A stretch of DNA of 64,000 nt, from assembly GCF_037975245.1 (NCBI RefSeq), contig NC_092581.1, positions 13,979,303 to 14,043,302 on the forward strand, written 5' to 3'. The position numbers were made by a program, and so were the translations under genes. Positions 36,401 through 51,400 of the stretch are shown here, one piece after another; the first letter of the stretch is position 1, and every line of letters begins with the position of its first letter. Source of the DNA: Apostichopus japonicus (Eukaryota > Echinodermata > Holothuroidea > Aspidochirotida > Stichopodidae). A model generated the notes under the pieces. That model saw nothing but the letters and a program-made list of their open reading frames with translations, searched no databases and was not told the origin of the DNA.

Positions 36401-39400
36401 ATAGGACTCTCCAAACAGATTTTAAATGCATAGTCAACAGAGAGGGCACCGCCATATTAGGTGCATAATCAACAGAGAGGGCGCCGCCATATTCGATCCC
36501 ATCTAGTTCCCTCTTAAGTCTACCGTCTGTTTGTTATGAGTTATAGTACTGGAATCTTCAGCAGTAGGGTGGCAGTGCTACAAGTAGATCACCAGATGTG
36601 TACAATTTTGGCCATAATTATAAATCAAACAAGATATCTTTTGAAACGTGTCTGAAGTTGCAAGTCAAACTAACAGTTCTATGCACAATAGCTAGTATTT
36701 TAGATGTTTTTCGTTCTGCTAAACCGTACCAGTCGAGACACTATCTAGCCAATCATCCGTCAGAAAACAGAAACAGAAAATTTGAGGTATCCCTCTAAAA
36801 CAAGAAATATAACATTTGGTCCTGATGTACACTTTAGTTTTTTCATGCCAGTTTCATTTTCCAGAGAATGGCCTTGTTTAATATGAGGTTCATGGCAACA
36901 AGGACAAAATTGATGCACAGTCAACTGTTTTTTGTTTTGCGTTTTTTTGCAAAGAAGTCATTATATTCGACTAGAATGATTTCAAAAGATTACATTATAA
37001 GCAACTGCATACTCAGTCATGCAGAAGCTCTAATTCGAGAACACTCTCGATATTTTCATTGTTAGGCAGCTAAGACAATAGTTTATATTAATTACTTTCG
37101 CATTTGATCGATCTCGTAAAGTGCATTGACTAAAAGGCAAACCAGACAGAAAAGATGGTATTTAACTTCCTTGCTAATCTTTCGTCATATGGAACAATAC
37201 CGACATAGCATTATATGTTCAAAATGGTCACCAAAAAGTTGTACTTTTTATGCCATATTGTTATCATTTGAGGCTTTGAGCATATGTATACATGTAGACA
37301 TTTTGAGGATCGCTATTAAGTCATTTAATGGCCTTTAAACTAGAAAAGATTTCTCTCCTTGTTTTATTATTATTTATTATTATTATTTTTTTTTGAGTGT
37401 TTTTATCTTTGCAGTAGTAAATGTGGTAAATTGTACCATATTTGATTTATTTCTACTCATAACTATAATATTGAGGAAGGCAGTGCTCAGAAATGTAAGA
37501 ACTCAGAATGGGTTATATGGAACCAAAAATTTTACTCATCATCTACACATGTTGTCAAGTTCACTGTTAGGGTTGTGAGGTAGGGAGATTTTATTTTGAC
37601 AGTAACATTTTTACCAATGGTTAATACAATATTTTGAAAACAATTTAGCAGAAATACAGTCTTGTTGAAGGCACTTTTTAATCCTTTTTCAGTTTTTTCA
37701 ATATTTTCAATATTTGTTTGTGGAGGATAGAAATTCCCTTTGACATGTCTGTCCTCCTCTCCCAACTGCCACCCCCTCCCCCCCCCCCCCGGCCTCCCAC
37801 CCTCTCCGCAATAAAAAGAAAAGAATAAAAAGCAAACGAATTAATGAAACATTCACCAAAGGGTTGTAATACAATTTGTCACAGGAAGAAGATATCCTAA
37901 GGGAAGAGGCAAACAATATAAGAAACTAGCTAATAAAATATGAATAATGGAATGTAACCTGTCTTACCACAGCCATAGCACTCTCACTTCAATATATGCC
38001 TAGAGTGAATTGGTAACATTTTTAGCCCATTGTATGCCCTCTGAAGTTCTAGTTTGATAATTTTGCAATCTCATAGTTAGTGAAATATTCTAAAAGTTTG
38101 GGGAAATTGCCAAAAGTTGCTTTAAGGATATTTATTTCTTAAGTTTTAGTACCAAGTTAAAAGGATCTACTTTTGATTATTTTGCACTCTCATAGTTAGG
38201 GAAATATTCTAAAAGGTTGGGGAAATTGCCAAAAGTTGCTTTAAGGATATTGTTAATGTTAATATGCAGTGTCATGCAGTTATTAAACTACCTTTTGTCA
38301 AGTACAGTATATACTACATACATACACTCACCCAAACACCCACACACACACACATGTTGGTTTTACATTCCAACCGAGGACCCCATTGTATTTTCCATTG
38401 TTCAAATCCACATACCCTAACCTAAACAATACCCCATACAATAGAAATTCTTCCGAGGACGTGGTTATTCTTTAGAAATCACAACCGAGGACCTGGAATT
38501 CTTTTGTTCAAGTCCTCGGTCAGATAGAAAAACAAACGCACACATCCACACACACACACACAAACTTGTTACTGTGTACTCCATATTTCTTAGTAAACAC
38601 CTTAAGTTTTAGTACCAAGTTAAAACATAGAATATAGAATTCGTCTCAATGTTTGTAGTTTTTTTTACACTCTGTTTTTTTTTTTAAATTTTTTTTTAGA
38701 CTCCACTCCATATCGCTGCCAGTACCAGGAAGTATAACATAACAGAGAAACTTGTGCAGTATGGAGCCGACCTGGATAAGTTGGATTCATCCGGTCAGAC
38801 GCCTCATCTTTTAGCGGAGGAAAACAAGGACTTGAAGATGGTGGAATTCTTTATGTTCAAGATAGGTGAGATTAGCTGAGCCCACGAATGGTTTTTCATT
38901 GAAGTATTAACAGTAGATGTTAATTTCATTCATTCTGAAATGACGCTACAAAGTGTAGCTAGGCCTAGTTTCATCTGCTATGACGGGGGAGGGGGGGGTA
39001 GGCCTAGTTATGCCGTGGTTAGAAGTGTAGGATTATGGTACATACGCATAAATCTGGACATGTTCCTCTTCAGTTATGGCACTTTAAAAAAATGTGTGTT
39101 TTGTCAGATAGTTTTATACAAAGTTATAATAAATACGATTGGAAAACTTAAGGACGTCCTTGGCTGTGACTCGGCCATCTAGCTACAAATACAACTTTGA
39201 GCACAAATATGTTATTTATTTCAGTTTGATTGCAATCAGTTTTATCAATCAGTCAATCAAATAAATATTAAGATAATATAATATTAGTATAAGTTCACAT
39301 AGAGTTGGACACACAGCAGACAGATAAATTGATAAGGGAGACGGAGCTAAGAAAGTTTAACCAACAAAAATTTGGTGGAATAGAAGTCTCCTGAGAGTCA

Positions 39401-42400
39401 GAAATGAAATGAAAAACAAAAAACTGAAGAGATAACTGACAACAAAGGCACTATGAAAGTATGAATGCAAGGCAGACTCCTCCCCACCCCCCCCCACACC
39501 TACCCCTCCATGTACCTCTTCTCAAATAAGGTTGACCCAACTCAGACACCATCCTACATGAAGTGAAGGCTTATGAGAGTTTTTCGAAAAGGACAAATTT
39601 CATATTAATATTAAATCTTGGCCTATCAGCAAATTGACCCATAAAAAAAAAATAGTAGCATTTACAACTTATTTCCTTCATCATTTGGAATGAAACCCAA
39701 AAAGCTGTTCTTTGCACCTTATAGAAATGTAAATAATTAATTTTTGTGCTCAATTGTGTTTTTTACCATCAAATCTGCAAGCAGGTGAATTCATTTATGG
39801 AAACATGTCTACTAAAACCTATTAAGGCATCCTCCCCTTTTTTTATTTGCAGCCAAACCTTGCAAGCTTTTATTGCACTGTAAAGTAATGAAATTGAATC
39901 CAATCTCCTTTTTTTTATTGTTGAATGTCACCTTGTATTAGATTAGTGTATTATGTGATGTTATTCATACGCTGGAAACTAGAGGCACACTTTTGAAAAA
40001 ACTAGTTTCCATTGCATTTGTCGTTGCGTATTTATGCTTAGGTAAACCAAATCAACATCAGTGATGAATCAAACACTTTTACTTTCTCTCGTTTAAACTC
40101 TCCCCAATCTTTTTGTTTGTTTTTTGTATAGTTTGTATAATGTACATTTGATTACTTTAAACAAGAGGAAATTGATGTGAAAGGATAAGATGGACATGTT
40201 TTGTAGTGTGCCAGACACAACTGAATAGCCTTCGACATTGCCCAACTTTGCTATGTCAGACAAATTTATGTTTTGCTCCCTCCCACTTTTCACATATTAG
40301 TTTTGAAGTTCATACAGTAGGTAATGTTAATTGTGAGGTGATATATATCTTAAATATTGATAAATAGTGATAAAAATAATTTGATAACATCTGTGCACTT
40401 CATGATATTTTTGCAAGGGGGAGGGGGGTGGGGTGGGGGAGGGAGGGAGGGAGGGAGAAGGAAGAGGTAGGGGAAGTGAGAGAGTATTTTGCCATGACAA
40501 ACTACAGGTGGTGGGCCTTGTATATGATATGAGCAATGCCAGATTCTCTTTCATATTACATTGATATGTGTAGAGTAGCTCAAGCAGTTGGGAGGTTCAT
40601 GCCTTTATATTGTGTTTCCATGGCAACTGACGTAGGACGTGTTGATGAAATATTTTCTTGTCAACTTTGTCTTTTAGTGGTTCTTGCTTTTAATTTGATC
40701 AGTCAAAAACTGTCAAATTTGATCTAATTTTTTTTTTTTTTTTTTTTACGGTCTCTTGAATTTTTCAATTTGCAAGTGATTATTAATCTGGTGTCACATA
40801 CCAAATGTTATCCAAAGTGGTATGCAAATTGCTTTGTACAGCTGAAGTTGGAAAATGGTGATGTATAGTTGACAGATTGCTTGCAAATTGAGGCAAAGTC
40901 CTACACAAACTTAAGTGCAAAATGAAAACCATTTTTGTATAAAACAGAAGAATATATTTCTATATATTTATCATATGTATTTATTTTGCAGTGCTTTTCG
41001 TGAGAGCGAGTGTGAAAACAGTCGTAAGCCCTCATAACATGCCACACAACATGTGAACATGACTAAATATTCCGTGCTTATTATAAAAGGGATCAAATCT
41101 AGAGACAAGACAGAGATACTGTATGCATGATTTTTTGTTCTATTGTAGAGGAAAGAGCCATCCTTCGCTTAGAACTGGAAAGAGATTTGCTCGAGGCTTG
41201 CTCAGATATCGACAAATTAATGCTGTTGCTTCAGAAACTCGGATTCTCTGCCATAAACTGTGACTATAAGGAAACACTTCTCTACAGGTAAGGGAAAAGT
41301 TTTGATTACGTTGAACAGTAAACAGAGGATAGACAAACCAAATAGAAGAAGGATAAACAAAACTAGTGGACAGAGAAATTGTAAACGATTTCTTAAAAAG
41401 GGCTCCAGTATGATTCACACCAGTTTCAGTACCAGGAAGGCCCGTAACCAATATTGGACTTAACTATCCTTCAATAAATGTAGGATTTGTTTGTTGCAAG
41501 TGATGTTCAACGAAAGTGCGCAACATCCGCTTTCACTTTGAACTATAAAGTACCCCACTTTCTGAACGCATGCCAAAACCAATCCGTGTTTGAAGTAGCC
41601 AGATCGTTCAAGAGATGATATCTTTCGATTTCTGTTATGATATTTATTTTGCTGTGTGATCACTTGTGTTGTTATGAAGAGTAAGTTAAGAAGTACATAA
41701 ACCGTGGGAGAGATAAATGAAGCAGAGAATGCATAGTCAGAACCCATTTGGGATTTGAACTCTGGGATAGACTAAGATCGTAGGAGTACAGTCAGTATAA
41801 TGTGAACGCTGCAGGATTTGATCCAGGATCTGACCTTTTACTTCAGTCTGTTATATGTTGCAGGTGTTTATCTGACACAATTACAGTAGTAGGCATTAAT
41901 AGCAGCATTGCAGTGTGTGTGTGGGGTCTGATACCTTGCACTAGGTCTAATGTGAAAACACGGATGTTCAAAATCAGTTCTGTCTCGTTTTGACACCGAG
42001 GTGGGAGTCTGATCCGTAAATGTAAATCCTGTCTGTCTGCTCTGAGTCTGTAAATTAGTTACATAAATCTTATTGTAGACTGTACAGGCACATTCAAGTC
42101 TAGGTTTCTTCTTAACTCCAAAGATGTGTAAAAGTAATTTGGCCTGACGTTTCGATCCTAGCAGGATCTTCTTCAGAGGCTAAAAAATCGACTGTTGAAT
42201 TAAACTGAGAAATTTTGGTACCAACGCTTGGACAAACTACTGATTACTTTTGTTGTCAGTGCCATACATTTGTGTGCTTAAGTCTGCTTTCACACTGGTA
42301 TTTGCCTTCGGTGGTACCCTTGCATAATTTTGATGAAAAATGGGTTTTTTTTGGCACATTATTTGGGTATTCTTAAAATCAAACTATTACAGATCTGTGT

Positions 42401-45400
42401 GTTGCAACTGTTTCTCCGTCCTTTAATAGTCAATGAATTATTCACCAGTTTGTCTGATTGGGCGATACATCAGAACAAAATTGAATTGCAACTTAAATAT
42501 ACTTTCACTTCCATTCTTCTCCATAACCTTATAAAGAGTTAATGAGAGAACAAAAGTAAGTCTTATTGTCTTCGTTCCCATAGCAACCTGAGTGCTATGA
42601 TTTATCAAATTTGTGGTTTTTTACTGGCATTTCCCTACAGAGCAACCGCTCTACAAAACGAAGAAGTCGTCAACTTTCTCATCTCGAGAGGAGCAGAAGG
42701 GAAAGCCAACCAAGACACCAAGGAGACACCTCTCCATCTCGCCTGCTTCAGGGGCTACTTTGAACTCGCTGTGAAACTTCTCAAGGTGAGTGGAATCGCC
42801 ATTTGAGTTATAACACAGGAGTCAGCTGAGATGATCTGGAGACATTATTTAAAGGGTGTGAAGACTGGCACAAAAAGAAACATCTTATGCTGGTAATCTG
42901 ACCTAGTTTCGAATGAGGTGTAACAGAAGTGTTAGACACCACCATCAACCCCAGAAAATACACACACAGCTTGCTACCATCGGTAATTAGACACTAGTGT
43001 ACAGTCAGTACATATAGCTGCAGTCAATACCCACAGCACAGTGTACTAACGATACAGCTATGGACATCTCAGGTCCAACTAAAGATAACAAGGTATCACG
43101 TATCCTTCCTGTCTGCATTTTGTAGCGACAATGGGAAAAACTTCACTTGCAAGCAACGGAAAGTTAACTTTTTCAGAGCGTGGCACGCGGTTTGGGGCAA
43201 GTCTTCAAAGCCTTTAAACACATATTCTCAACAGCATAAATTTACAGAAAAGAAAATCCTCGCCATACATGCTGTAGACACAATGACCATAAGAAAATTT
43301 AATGCCAATAGACTGTCAATATTAAGAGTATTTAGTTGAAAGGACAGCCCAGTAATTTTGATGATTACCTGTGTGACAGGAATAGTATAGCGGGGAAACA
43401 ATGTCGTTATGACCGGCTTCCACCCTGGAAGTTTACAATTTACAATTTGGATTCATTTACCTTGTAACTGCCCACATGTAGTTATTTTGGCATCCCTCAG
43501 TCAAAACTGTTCCTTGAAATTGCTTGATTTTCATGAATGTCCATGACAAGTTTCAGTCAGAAGTTAATCATTGGATGCCATCTTGACACTGGTTTCATGT
43601 TTTCCTTTTCTATGCTTTCAGCACACTGTAGGTAATAGTTCTTTGCAAAACTAAAAAAGACTGTTTTTGATGGCTTTTAGTAGCACTTAGCAAGGCATCT
43701 CCTACAATAACTTGTTGCACGTACCCATAAAGTGTTGTAGTGTGTTTTTGTAGTGTGTTTTTTTTGCATCTACTGAAGTTGAATTGGATGATTTTTTTTT
43801 TTTAGAAATTTCTCAAAATCAGACATATATCCATAGTTGAAATGATTGAAGATTTTATGTTTAAGCTGTGAATGAAATGGGAAATTTCTAACATTTGATG
43901 TGGAGAGTAGCCTCACAGTGATTCATTCCTTAGAGTAACCAGTTGGTGTGGGTTTATAAGGAAATTCTAGATGAGGAGTTCCAGGGAGGTGGGGGGGAGG
44001 GGGGACTTCAAGTTTACTAATCTAGAGTAACAAATAATAAAATAGATCCTGTCAAAAATATCTAGTGTGTACTTGTTCAAGATCTAGTTATGCTGAAAGT
44101 ATCAAAACGAAACAAACTTAAAAGCTAGGGTCTGCATCAATTGGCAACCTTCATCGCTACGAACTAAACGTTGTATATAATTCATAAAACCTTATATTTA
44201 TTAGATTTGTTGAAACCTTGTATGTGAAGAAACATTCCACCATGATCTCTCCCAAATGGCATGTGGTTCTCTTTTATAGCTGCCTAGAGGAGTTTCTTTC
44301 ATTCAAGCATCGCTACAGTATCAATGCCAATAATGGTGGTTGGGTTTGCTTCTATTAACTGTGGATGGTGGGTTGTGGGGGACGGGGGGTGGAAGGGGGT
44401 TAGTGGAGGTGAGCTGTTTATCACAGCCAACTCTATCACATATAGGCCAATTATGATGTGGGTTCAAACCAATGTATCAATTTTTTGGTATCATTTTTTG
44501 ATTTTTTTTTTTTGTATTTTGATTTTGATTATTGATTATCAAAATTGATTATTGGTCAATTGATTATTGATTTTGATAATTTTGATTTTTTTTTTTTTTT
44601 GGTATAATGCCTGGTATTATGCCTGGTTTGCTTCTTATAACTGTGGATTGTGGGGTGGGGTGGAAGGGGGGGGATTGGTGGAGGTGGGTTGTTCATCACA
44701 ACCAACTCTATCACATTGGCTAATAATAATGATGATTGGATTTTGCTTCTCCTGGCTGTGGAGAATGAAGGGAAGAGAAGGAAGGAGATTTGTTTATCAT
44801 TTGCATCTCTTTTTCATAGAACAATCACGATGGTTGTGTGCTGCTTCTCTCAGTATCGCATTTATTTTGTTCAGTTTAATTTATTTCTCTTGTCATTTAT
44901 ATATCAGCAATTTCCTTGGATGTCCAGCGAGCTGACAAATGATAATGAACTTCCGCTCCACTCAGCAGCTAAACAAGGCCACTCTAAACTGGTGCGACTT
45001 CTCCTGAATCACGACTACAAAGCATTGATGGATCAGGTCAGTTTTATTTTGCAAATGTTTGAAATGAAAGTGTGGTAGGCTTAGGTGAAGTGTCGTTGAT
45101 TACTTTTCAAAACTAAGCGATGTTCCTTTAGGTTTTAAAAGCATTAGTTGAGACATTAGTTTATGAGCACAGTGTTTTAATGAGTTTGGAGGTGTTACAT
45201 ACGACCATCAGAAAATGCAAGTGCTAATTATATCAATTTTAGGTCGTAAATACAGAAAAAAATGCAGATAATTTTGTTTACTAAGCCAGGGTAGGGTGTC
45301 ACTTTAAGTTTTATACAGTGAAAAATCATGTTGTATACAAACCTTGTCACCCAGCATGGGTAAGAATATTATAACAAGATAAGAAACGGTGATTTTTCTT

Positions 45401-48400
45401 TTTAGCTCCTACTGTAATGTGGTATTTTATTTGTTCAATATTTCAGAAGCTGTTGGTCAGGGATTCCTCAAAACCATCAACAATGTCAAAATATAAAGCA
45501 AGTTTCAAGTCCTATAAGGGAGAGTTGCCATTCTATATCGATCAATGTAACATCAACAGCCAGACGGCTTTGTACTTAGCCTGTGCGGCCGGTCACACAG
45601 AGGTCGTGGAGGAACTCCTTGATTACCAACCACGTAACGGTGGTGGTGCTGGCTCCCTGCTCCCAAACGGAAGTTCTAAACCGGCCATCAAGGTGGACAC
45701 TTACACTGTCGAGGGGAGAACCCCCTTACACTGCGCCGTGTTATGTGGCCACATAGATATAGTATCGGTCCTTCTCAGGCATGGTGCAGACCCAAACAAA
45801 CCGTTGCAATCCCTCGGCCATCTCATGGCTCAAACACCGGTCGAAGAGGGTCAACACGAACGTTTCGAAGAACGGGTCCACATAGCACCTACGGATTCGT
45901 CGGTCTTGTACGCAGCCTTTCAAAGATCAGACAGTAGTCTGGAAATCATCAGACTGCTCCTTAGTTACGGCGCCAGAGACGTGGACGGGAAGGTGCTGCT
46001 GTCTGCAAACTTATCGAGAAATAAGGATGTGATATCGCTCTTGCTGGCCTACATGGGCGTACACAGGGACCAAGATTCCACCATCAACGAGGCCTGTCGA
46101 GAGAAATTCAAACGTCTTCTCCTACCCATGGTGGGGATGAAGGCGGGCAGGCAGGCTTCCGGGTCGACGCTGGGCAAGTCTCTAAAACGTCGAAAGAGCC
46201 TTACCGATGATCATAAGTCATCCATCTTGAGAAGGAGGAGGACTTTGGCAAGTATAAAACGACCAGCGGGGATACATTCTTCTTTCGATACACCTGTGAC
46301 CATTAACTGGCATGATCACAACCTGACAGATATCTATAAGGAATGGCTGGTCGAAGCAAGCCTTCGGTTTAATCCAGCACTGAAACACTTGGACAACATC
46401 GGCAACTGTATTCACGACAAGGTTTCTGTCATCACTAGAATAGATATCTCGGACAATTGCTTGCGGAATGTACCCTTGCTCATCTTCCAGCTTCCGTCTT
46501 TGCAAATGCTGAACCTTAGCAATAATAAATTGGTTCATCTCCCCGTGGATGGTCCGGAACGTATCCCAGAGGAAAATGGGGATGAAGAAGCCTCCATCGT
46601 AGGCTGGAAGTTGCCCTGCCTTAAGGAGTTCAAACTGGATGGGAATAGAATAAGTTCTGTGCCACTTGATGTATTCAAACTTCCCTCACTAGAAGTCTTA
46701 ACCTTGGTTGGAAATGCCTTGAAAGAACTTCCATACGACATGTGGCGGGCTCCAAGTCTGAGAGTTTTGAATGTATCCAAAAATAGGTTGAAGGAGCTGC
46801 CTATGACCGCAACGGACACTGATGATGTTTTCCCGATGGAATCGTCCATGGATACACTCAGAATGGATTATTCTCTTCCAAACGGTGGTAGGACCTCAGA
46901 CAGCGAATCGGAGAACGCCTATCTCCCAATGGATGAAAGAGAGCATTACGTCGACATGCACAATAATTCTTATCTCAACGGTAGGGACTGTGAAGATAAT
47001 GCCAAATCCCAGTCGGGGAACGTCGCCTTCGGTAACTTTAAACGTCACCAGCTGTGTAGTTCGAGCAGCATGGTGTCGTTAACGATAGAGGAGAAGCCAA
47101 CCTCCGAGGAAATATGTAACTTGAGAGAACTTGATCTCTCCCACAATGATTTTGAAGAAGTGCCACCTGGATTGGCCTGTTTGGCTCCTGGACTCGCCAA
47201 GCTGGTGTTGTCCAACAATGAAATCAAGAACTGCGGACCCATCAATCGCTTCCCAGCCGGTCTGGTCGACCTCTACATGTCCAACAATCTAGTCAGTCAG
47301 ATCACAAACTCCAGCAGGAAGTTGTCCTGCAACCAGAAATCCAGCAAGTTCATGCTCTTCCGTGGCGTCCACCAGACCGACGAGAACTCCAACAGGACTG
47401 ACCTCTGCTACAGTCCCTTCGTCGTCCAGAGTCCGACTCCGAGCAACGGGTCAAAGCACATCTCGCTGGATTCCTCGTCACTGTTACCGTCTTCGACTAA
47501 AACGAGTCAAACTCCAAAGAGTTACTACTGTCAGCATCAAAGACACCGGGTTTTGGCAAATCTAGTCACGTTGGAACTCTCGCACAATCGACTGCCATCA
47601 TTGGTTATCGCCACGACTTCCTCTTCATCGTCACCACCGTCTCCTGTGGAGGGTAAAGATGATGTTTTGACTTCTGGGGAAGGAGACCCAACTTCATCTC
47701 CAGGAAAGGTTAGTAACCTCATGTATTTGATTTGATTTGATTTATTTTGTTTTTTCACGTGCAAATATACAAGGTGAAAGGAAGTCTTCTATAAAGCATA
47801 CAATAGCTTAACAATGTAGAAGACTCCCTGAAGAAAGAAAACAGAAGAAAAAATTAAAGATCAAATTAAACGTTTCGACAATAAATCAATTATATTATAT
47901 TTTAATTAATATGATGCAATTATTTCTTTAATATAACATTTTCTAAATGTTCTACACGATAATTTATTTTAAATAGTGTCAGTAATAGAATTCCAGGTTT
48001 TTATTGTTCGATTTCTGAGGCTTAACATTCCTGTTGAGGTATTCGTGTTGTGATAATGCGCATGATTTGCGTGTCTTGTGTTGTGGTGATGTATATCCGA
48101 ATTACTGATTAAATAATTATGAAATGCATTAGGTAGGAGTCCATTCCAAGCCTTATAAGTGAAGGTGGCAAGATTTACACATATTATGTCATTAATTTTC
48201 AATACATTCAGATCCTTGAATAGAAGGTTGGTGTGATCACGTGGTGCAGCATGTGATATGTGGCGGACAGCTTTCTTTTGTAATATAATAAGTGGCTTTA
48301 GATTAGTATCACGTGTACCAGACCAAATTATTGAGCAATAAGAAAAATGTGGGACCACTAAAGTTTGATAAAGGGTCTTTAATATGTGTTGTGGCAGGTA

Positions 48401-51400
48401 GTGTTTCAATTTCGATAATATTCCTATAGTCTTTGCAACTTTCCTGCACACTATGGAAATATGATCACCCCATGAAAGTTTATGATCAATATGTACACCT
48501 ATTTATGTACACCACAATATGTACACCACAATATGTACACCCATGTATAATTTTTTATTACATGTAGAACTAAAAATCAAGTCAAAAACTAGTTTGGTTT
48601 ATTTATTTCTTATTTTTTATTTTTTATTTCTTTGTTTGTGTGTATGTGTCTGTCTGTTATACATTTGTATGTCTTTCCATTTTTCATTTTAATTGTACAT
48701 TTAATTGATTTATTAAGTGTCTTGCATGATTAATCAGACAGGTTACTAATCTGAGGATCACATTAATGGATGACTTTTGGCAGAACTTTAGATTTTGTTA
48801 TGATATAGTCCAAGAAAATAATAAAAAGTGAAATTGGGTAATATTGCTACAAATATTCTGGTTTCTAAGATATCCACCTTCAAAATATGCAAATCTCTCG
48901 AAAGCTCCTTCAAGGCTTCATCGATGATGACGTCCACTCTTCGTTGCAGACCTAAATATTATTGTTAATCCATTGTTTTATAAATTCTAATAACTGAAAA
49001 CAAAACATGGTCTTAAACTTCATATACAGAAAACAGAGCACCTTTGGATTACATTCGACAGCATTTGCCCTCGACAAATTTTGTACTCCATTATATAGGT
49101 ATCATTTGATGACGTAAAGGCTCATGTTTTCCCACGGAATTTTGTGTCGCATCTAAAGAAAATCGACCTTATGGTATCAGACTATATTGACCGATCGATA
49201 TATATTGACCGATCAGTATATATTGACAGATCGATATATATTGACCGATCGATTTATACTGATCTCATTCTTTCCCGTTTTCAGTCGAGCCAGCAGTTGC
49301 AGGAGACCTCAGAGATTTATCTTCTCTTCCCGAGTCTGAAAGTCCTGTCCGTGTCGAGCAACAACCTCTCTTGCATTCCCGCAGACATTCAGTACTTCAG
49401 CCGGCTGAACAGTCTGAAGATCGACAGGAACGACCAGATACGAGAGTTTCCCCCGGAAATGGGACGACTGAAGAACCTCATTCAGCTGGAGTTTGACGGA
49501 TGCCCAGTAAGGGACGATTACGGTAGAGACATGAGGGTTTCAGATATTCTCTCGTATCTCAACTCCATCCTGGAGGAGTAAGTTGAGAGAATGATTACGA
49601 TTTGGGGAGAGATTCTGAAGGGCTGTTTTTTCCCGGAAAAGTTTTTTTTGCAATCTGAAATATTAATTTGAGTGTAATTTGTAAGCACAATGAGTGGGTT
49701 TATCAAGTTGTTTGATGCTGAATTCTCTTGTGTTTATTCACTGCTTTGTCATTGTATAGTAGTTTGATAATTCATGACTTGGATCATTAAATGCTCATTG
49801 TTTATAAACATGTCCATTTCACCCAAATCAGATTTTTTTTTGTCATAATGGAAATTCTACTGTTTTGAGAAAAAATTGACAGTAATATTTTCTAGGGTTT
49901 TTAGGAAACTGTTTGTTATATTTTACTCATTTATTCGATAATTGACAAATGGCGAGAGAGAGGGCAAAATCAGAAATGTTTCCTAAATTAAATCCACAAT
50001 GTATCCTGCATTTTAGATGATTGTGGTCTGTTTTTGTGGTACCATGTACAGAACTGACCAAACTAGATATACGTTCTGCGATGTTCAACTCAGCTTGCGA
50101 TAAAAAGTAAGGCGTTAGGTTGCAGCGTTATCAGCGTTTAGCAATAACAATAAAAGGAAGTTTACATTGAGTCTTCTATGACTTCCTACCACTTTGAATC
50201 TGTTTATAATAGTTCCTTACTTTTGCTTTTTTTTTTGTCGTCAGTGCCAAACCTTACAACAGGATGAAGTTAATGTTTGTCGGTAAATCAGACATAGGTA
50301 AGACCACCCTACTTAACGAACTCAGGAAGGACACCGCCGTCTTTGGACGCCATCCATCCGAGGTAAGATATATAAGTCATTTCACTTGACTTTTTCTCAA
50401 GTACTTTTGACATTTCTGAGATTAAAGTTGCTAACATGCTCCTTAAGTTAATTCCTGGTCATCAAATCTTGAAAATAAATGATATTCTGCAATATTTTGT
50501 CCATACTTTCTACTTACTCTCAAAACATTACATAACTGACATTGTATACTTTATATATTTGGCATATCACCTATTTTTCCATCTCTTTCTATCACCCTCA
50601 ACACATTATATATATTTGAATATTCACTGCCAATCAATAGTAATTTTCACAGTTAGTGACTATTTTATAAGATTTCCAAGTAAAGACGTTTATGTCGTTA
50701 ATAATGAGAAAAGCCTGGATGGAAAGTAAACCTTTTGTCCACAAAGATTATAATTTTGAATAATTTTTTGGCCTTCTTTCTTATTTGACTTACTTGAATT
50801 GGTTTTGTACACTTCAAATGTTGAAACATTGTAGCTAATCAAAGGAGATGATACTCCACAAACAAGCAAGTAAGAAAGTGAAGGGCAGGGAACTTGAACA
50901 GAATATACTCCACAGGGGTAGATTGAAATGTTCCCCATCTGCAGTGGAACAATCCAATGGATATTCATTAGGGCCATTGTCATTTAATATCATGTCAGTT
51001 TTAGTTATGAGACATAACCAATCAGCTTTTTAGCCCATATTTCGAGTTTGTCTCAATCGATTTTCGATGCTATCAAAAAAAAAATCCAAAATAAATTTCA
51101 GTAAAATTATGTAAGTAATGTAGCTGGCTAATGTTTTACATTGGAAATATAAAGGATATAAGAAAAGTTGACCATTTTGCAGTTCTCCATTGTGCATATT
51201 ACATGTGATCAAGATGTTGAGAGAACTAAATGTTTGCGTGAATTGGTTACATGCTTATTAAACTTCATTAAAGTGAGAACAACATAAAATTCTTATTACC
51301 TTTCAAGTCTATGTACTAAATGCAACTTTCTCATATATTTTGTGTTGAGTAGATTTTGCCCTCTTTTGCTGAGAGATCTGGAAGCCCAAACATTGGAGGT

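Larger units (their letters stand above)
24418..38699. other. Intron 1 (14.3 kb), rich in mobile elements
   Basis: GTGAGC donor and TTTTTTTAG acceptor after a long T tract. It contains polyG runs (25048-25067, 25881-25899), a TTAA-flanked MITE, the nested transposon cluster, a SINE and several tandem repeats, listed separately. No additional coding exon seen. The frame across the join (SGKR / TPLHIAAS) is a perfect ankyrin continuation, so none is needed. Confidence 0.8.
47709..49284. other. Intron 6
   Basis: It contains a LINE fragment on the minus strand (47725-48500), an ATGTACACCACA short repeat at about 48490-48542, and an 18-bp repeat at its 3' end, listed separately. Confidence 0.6.
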
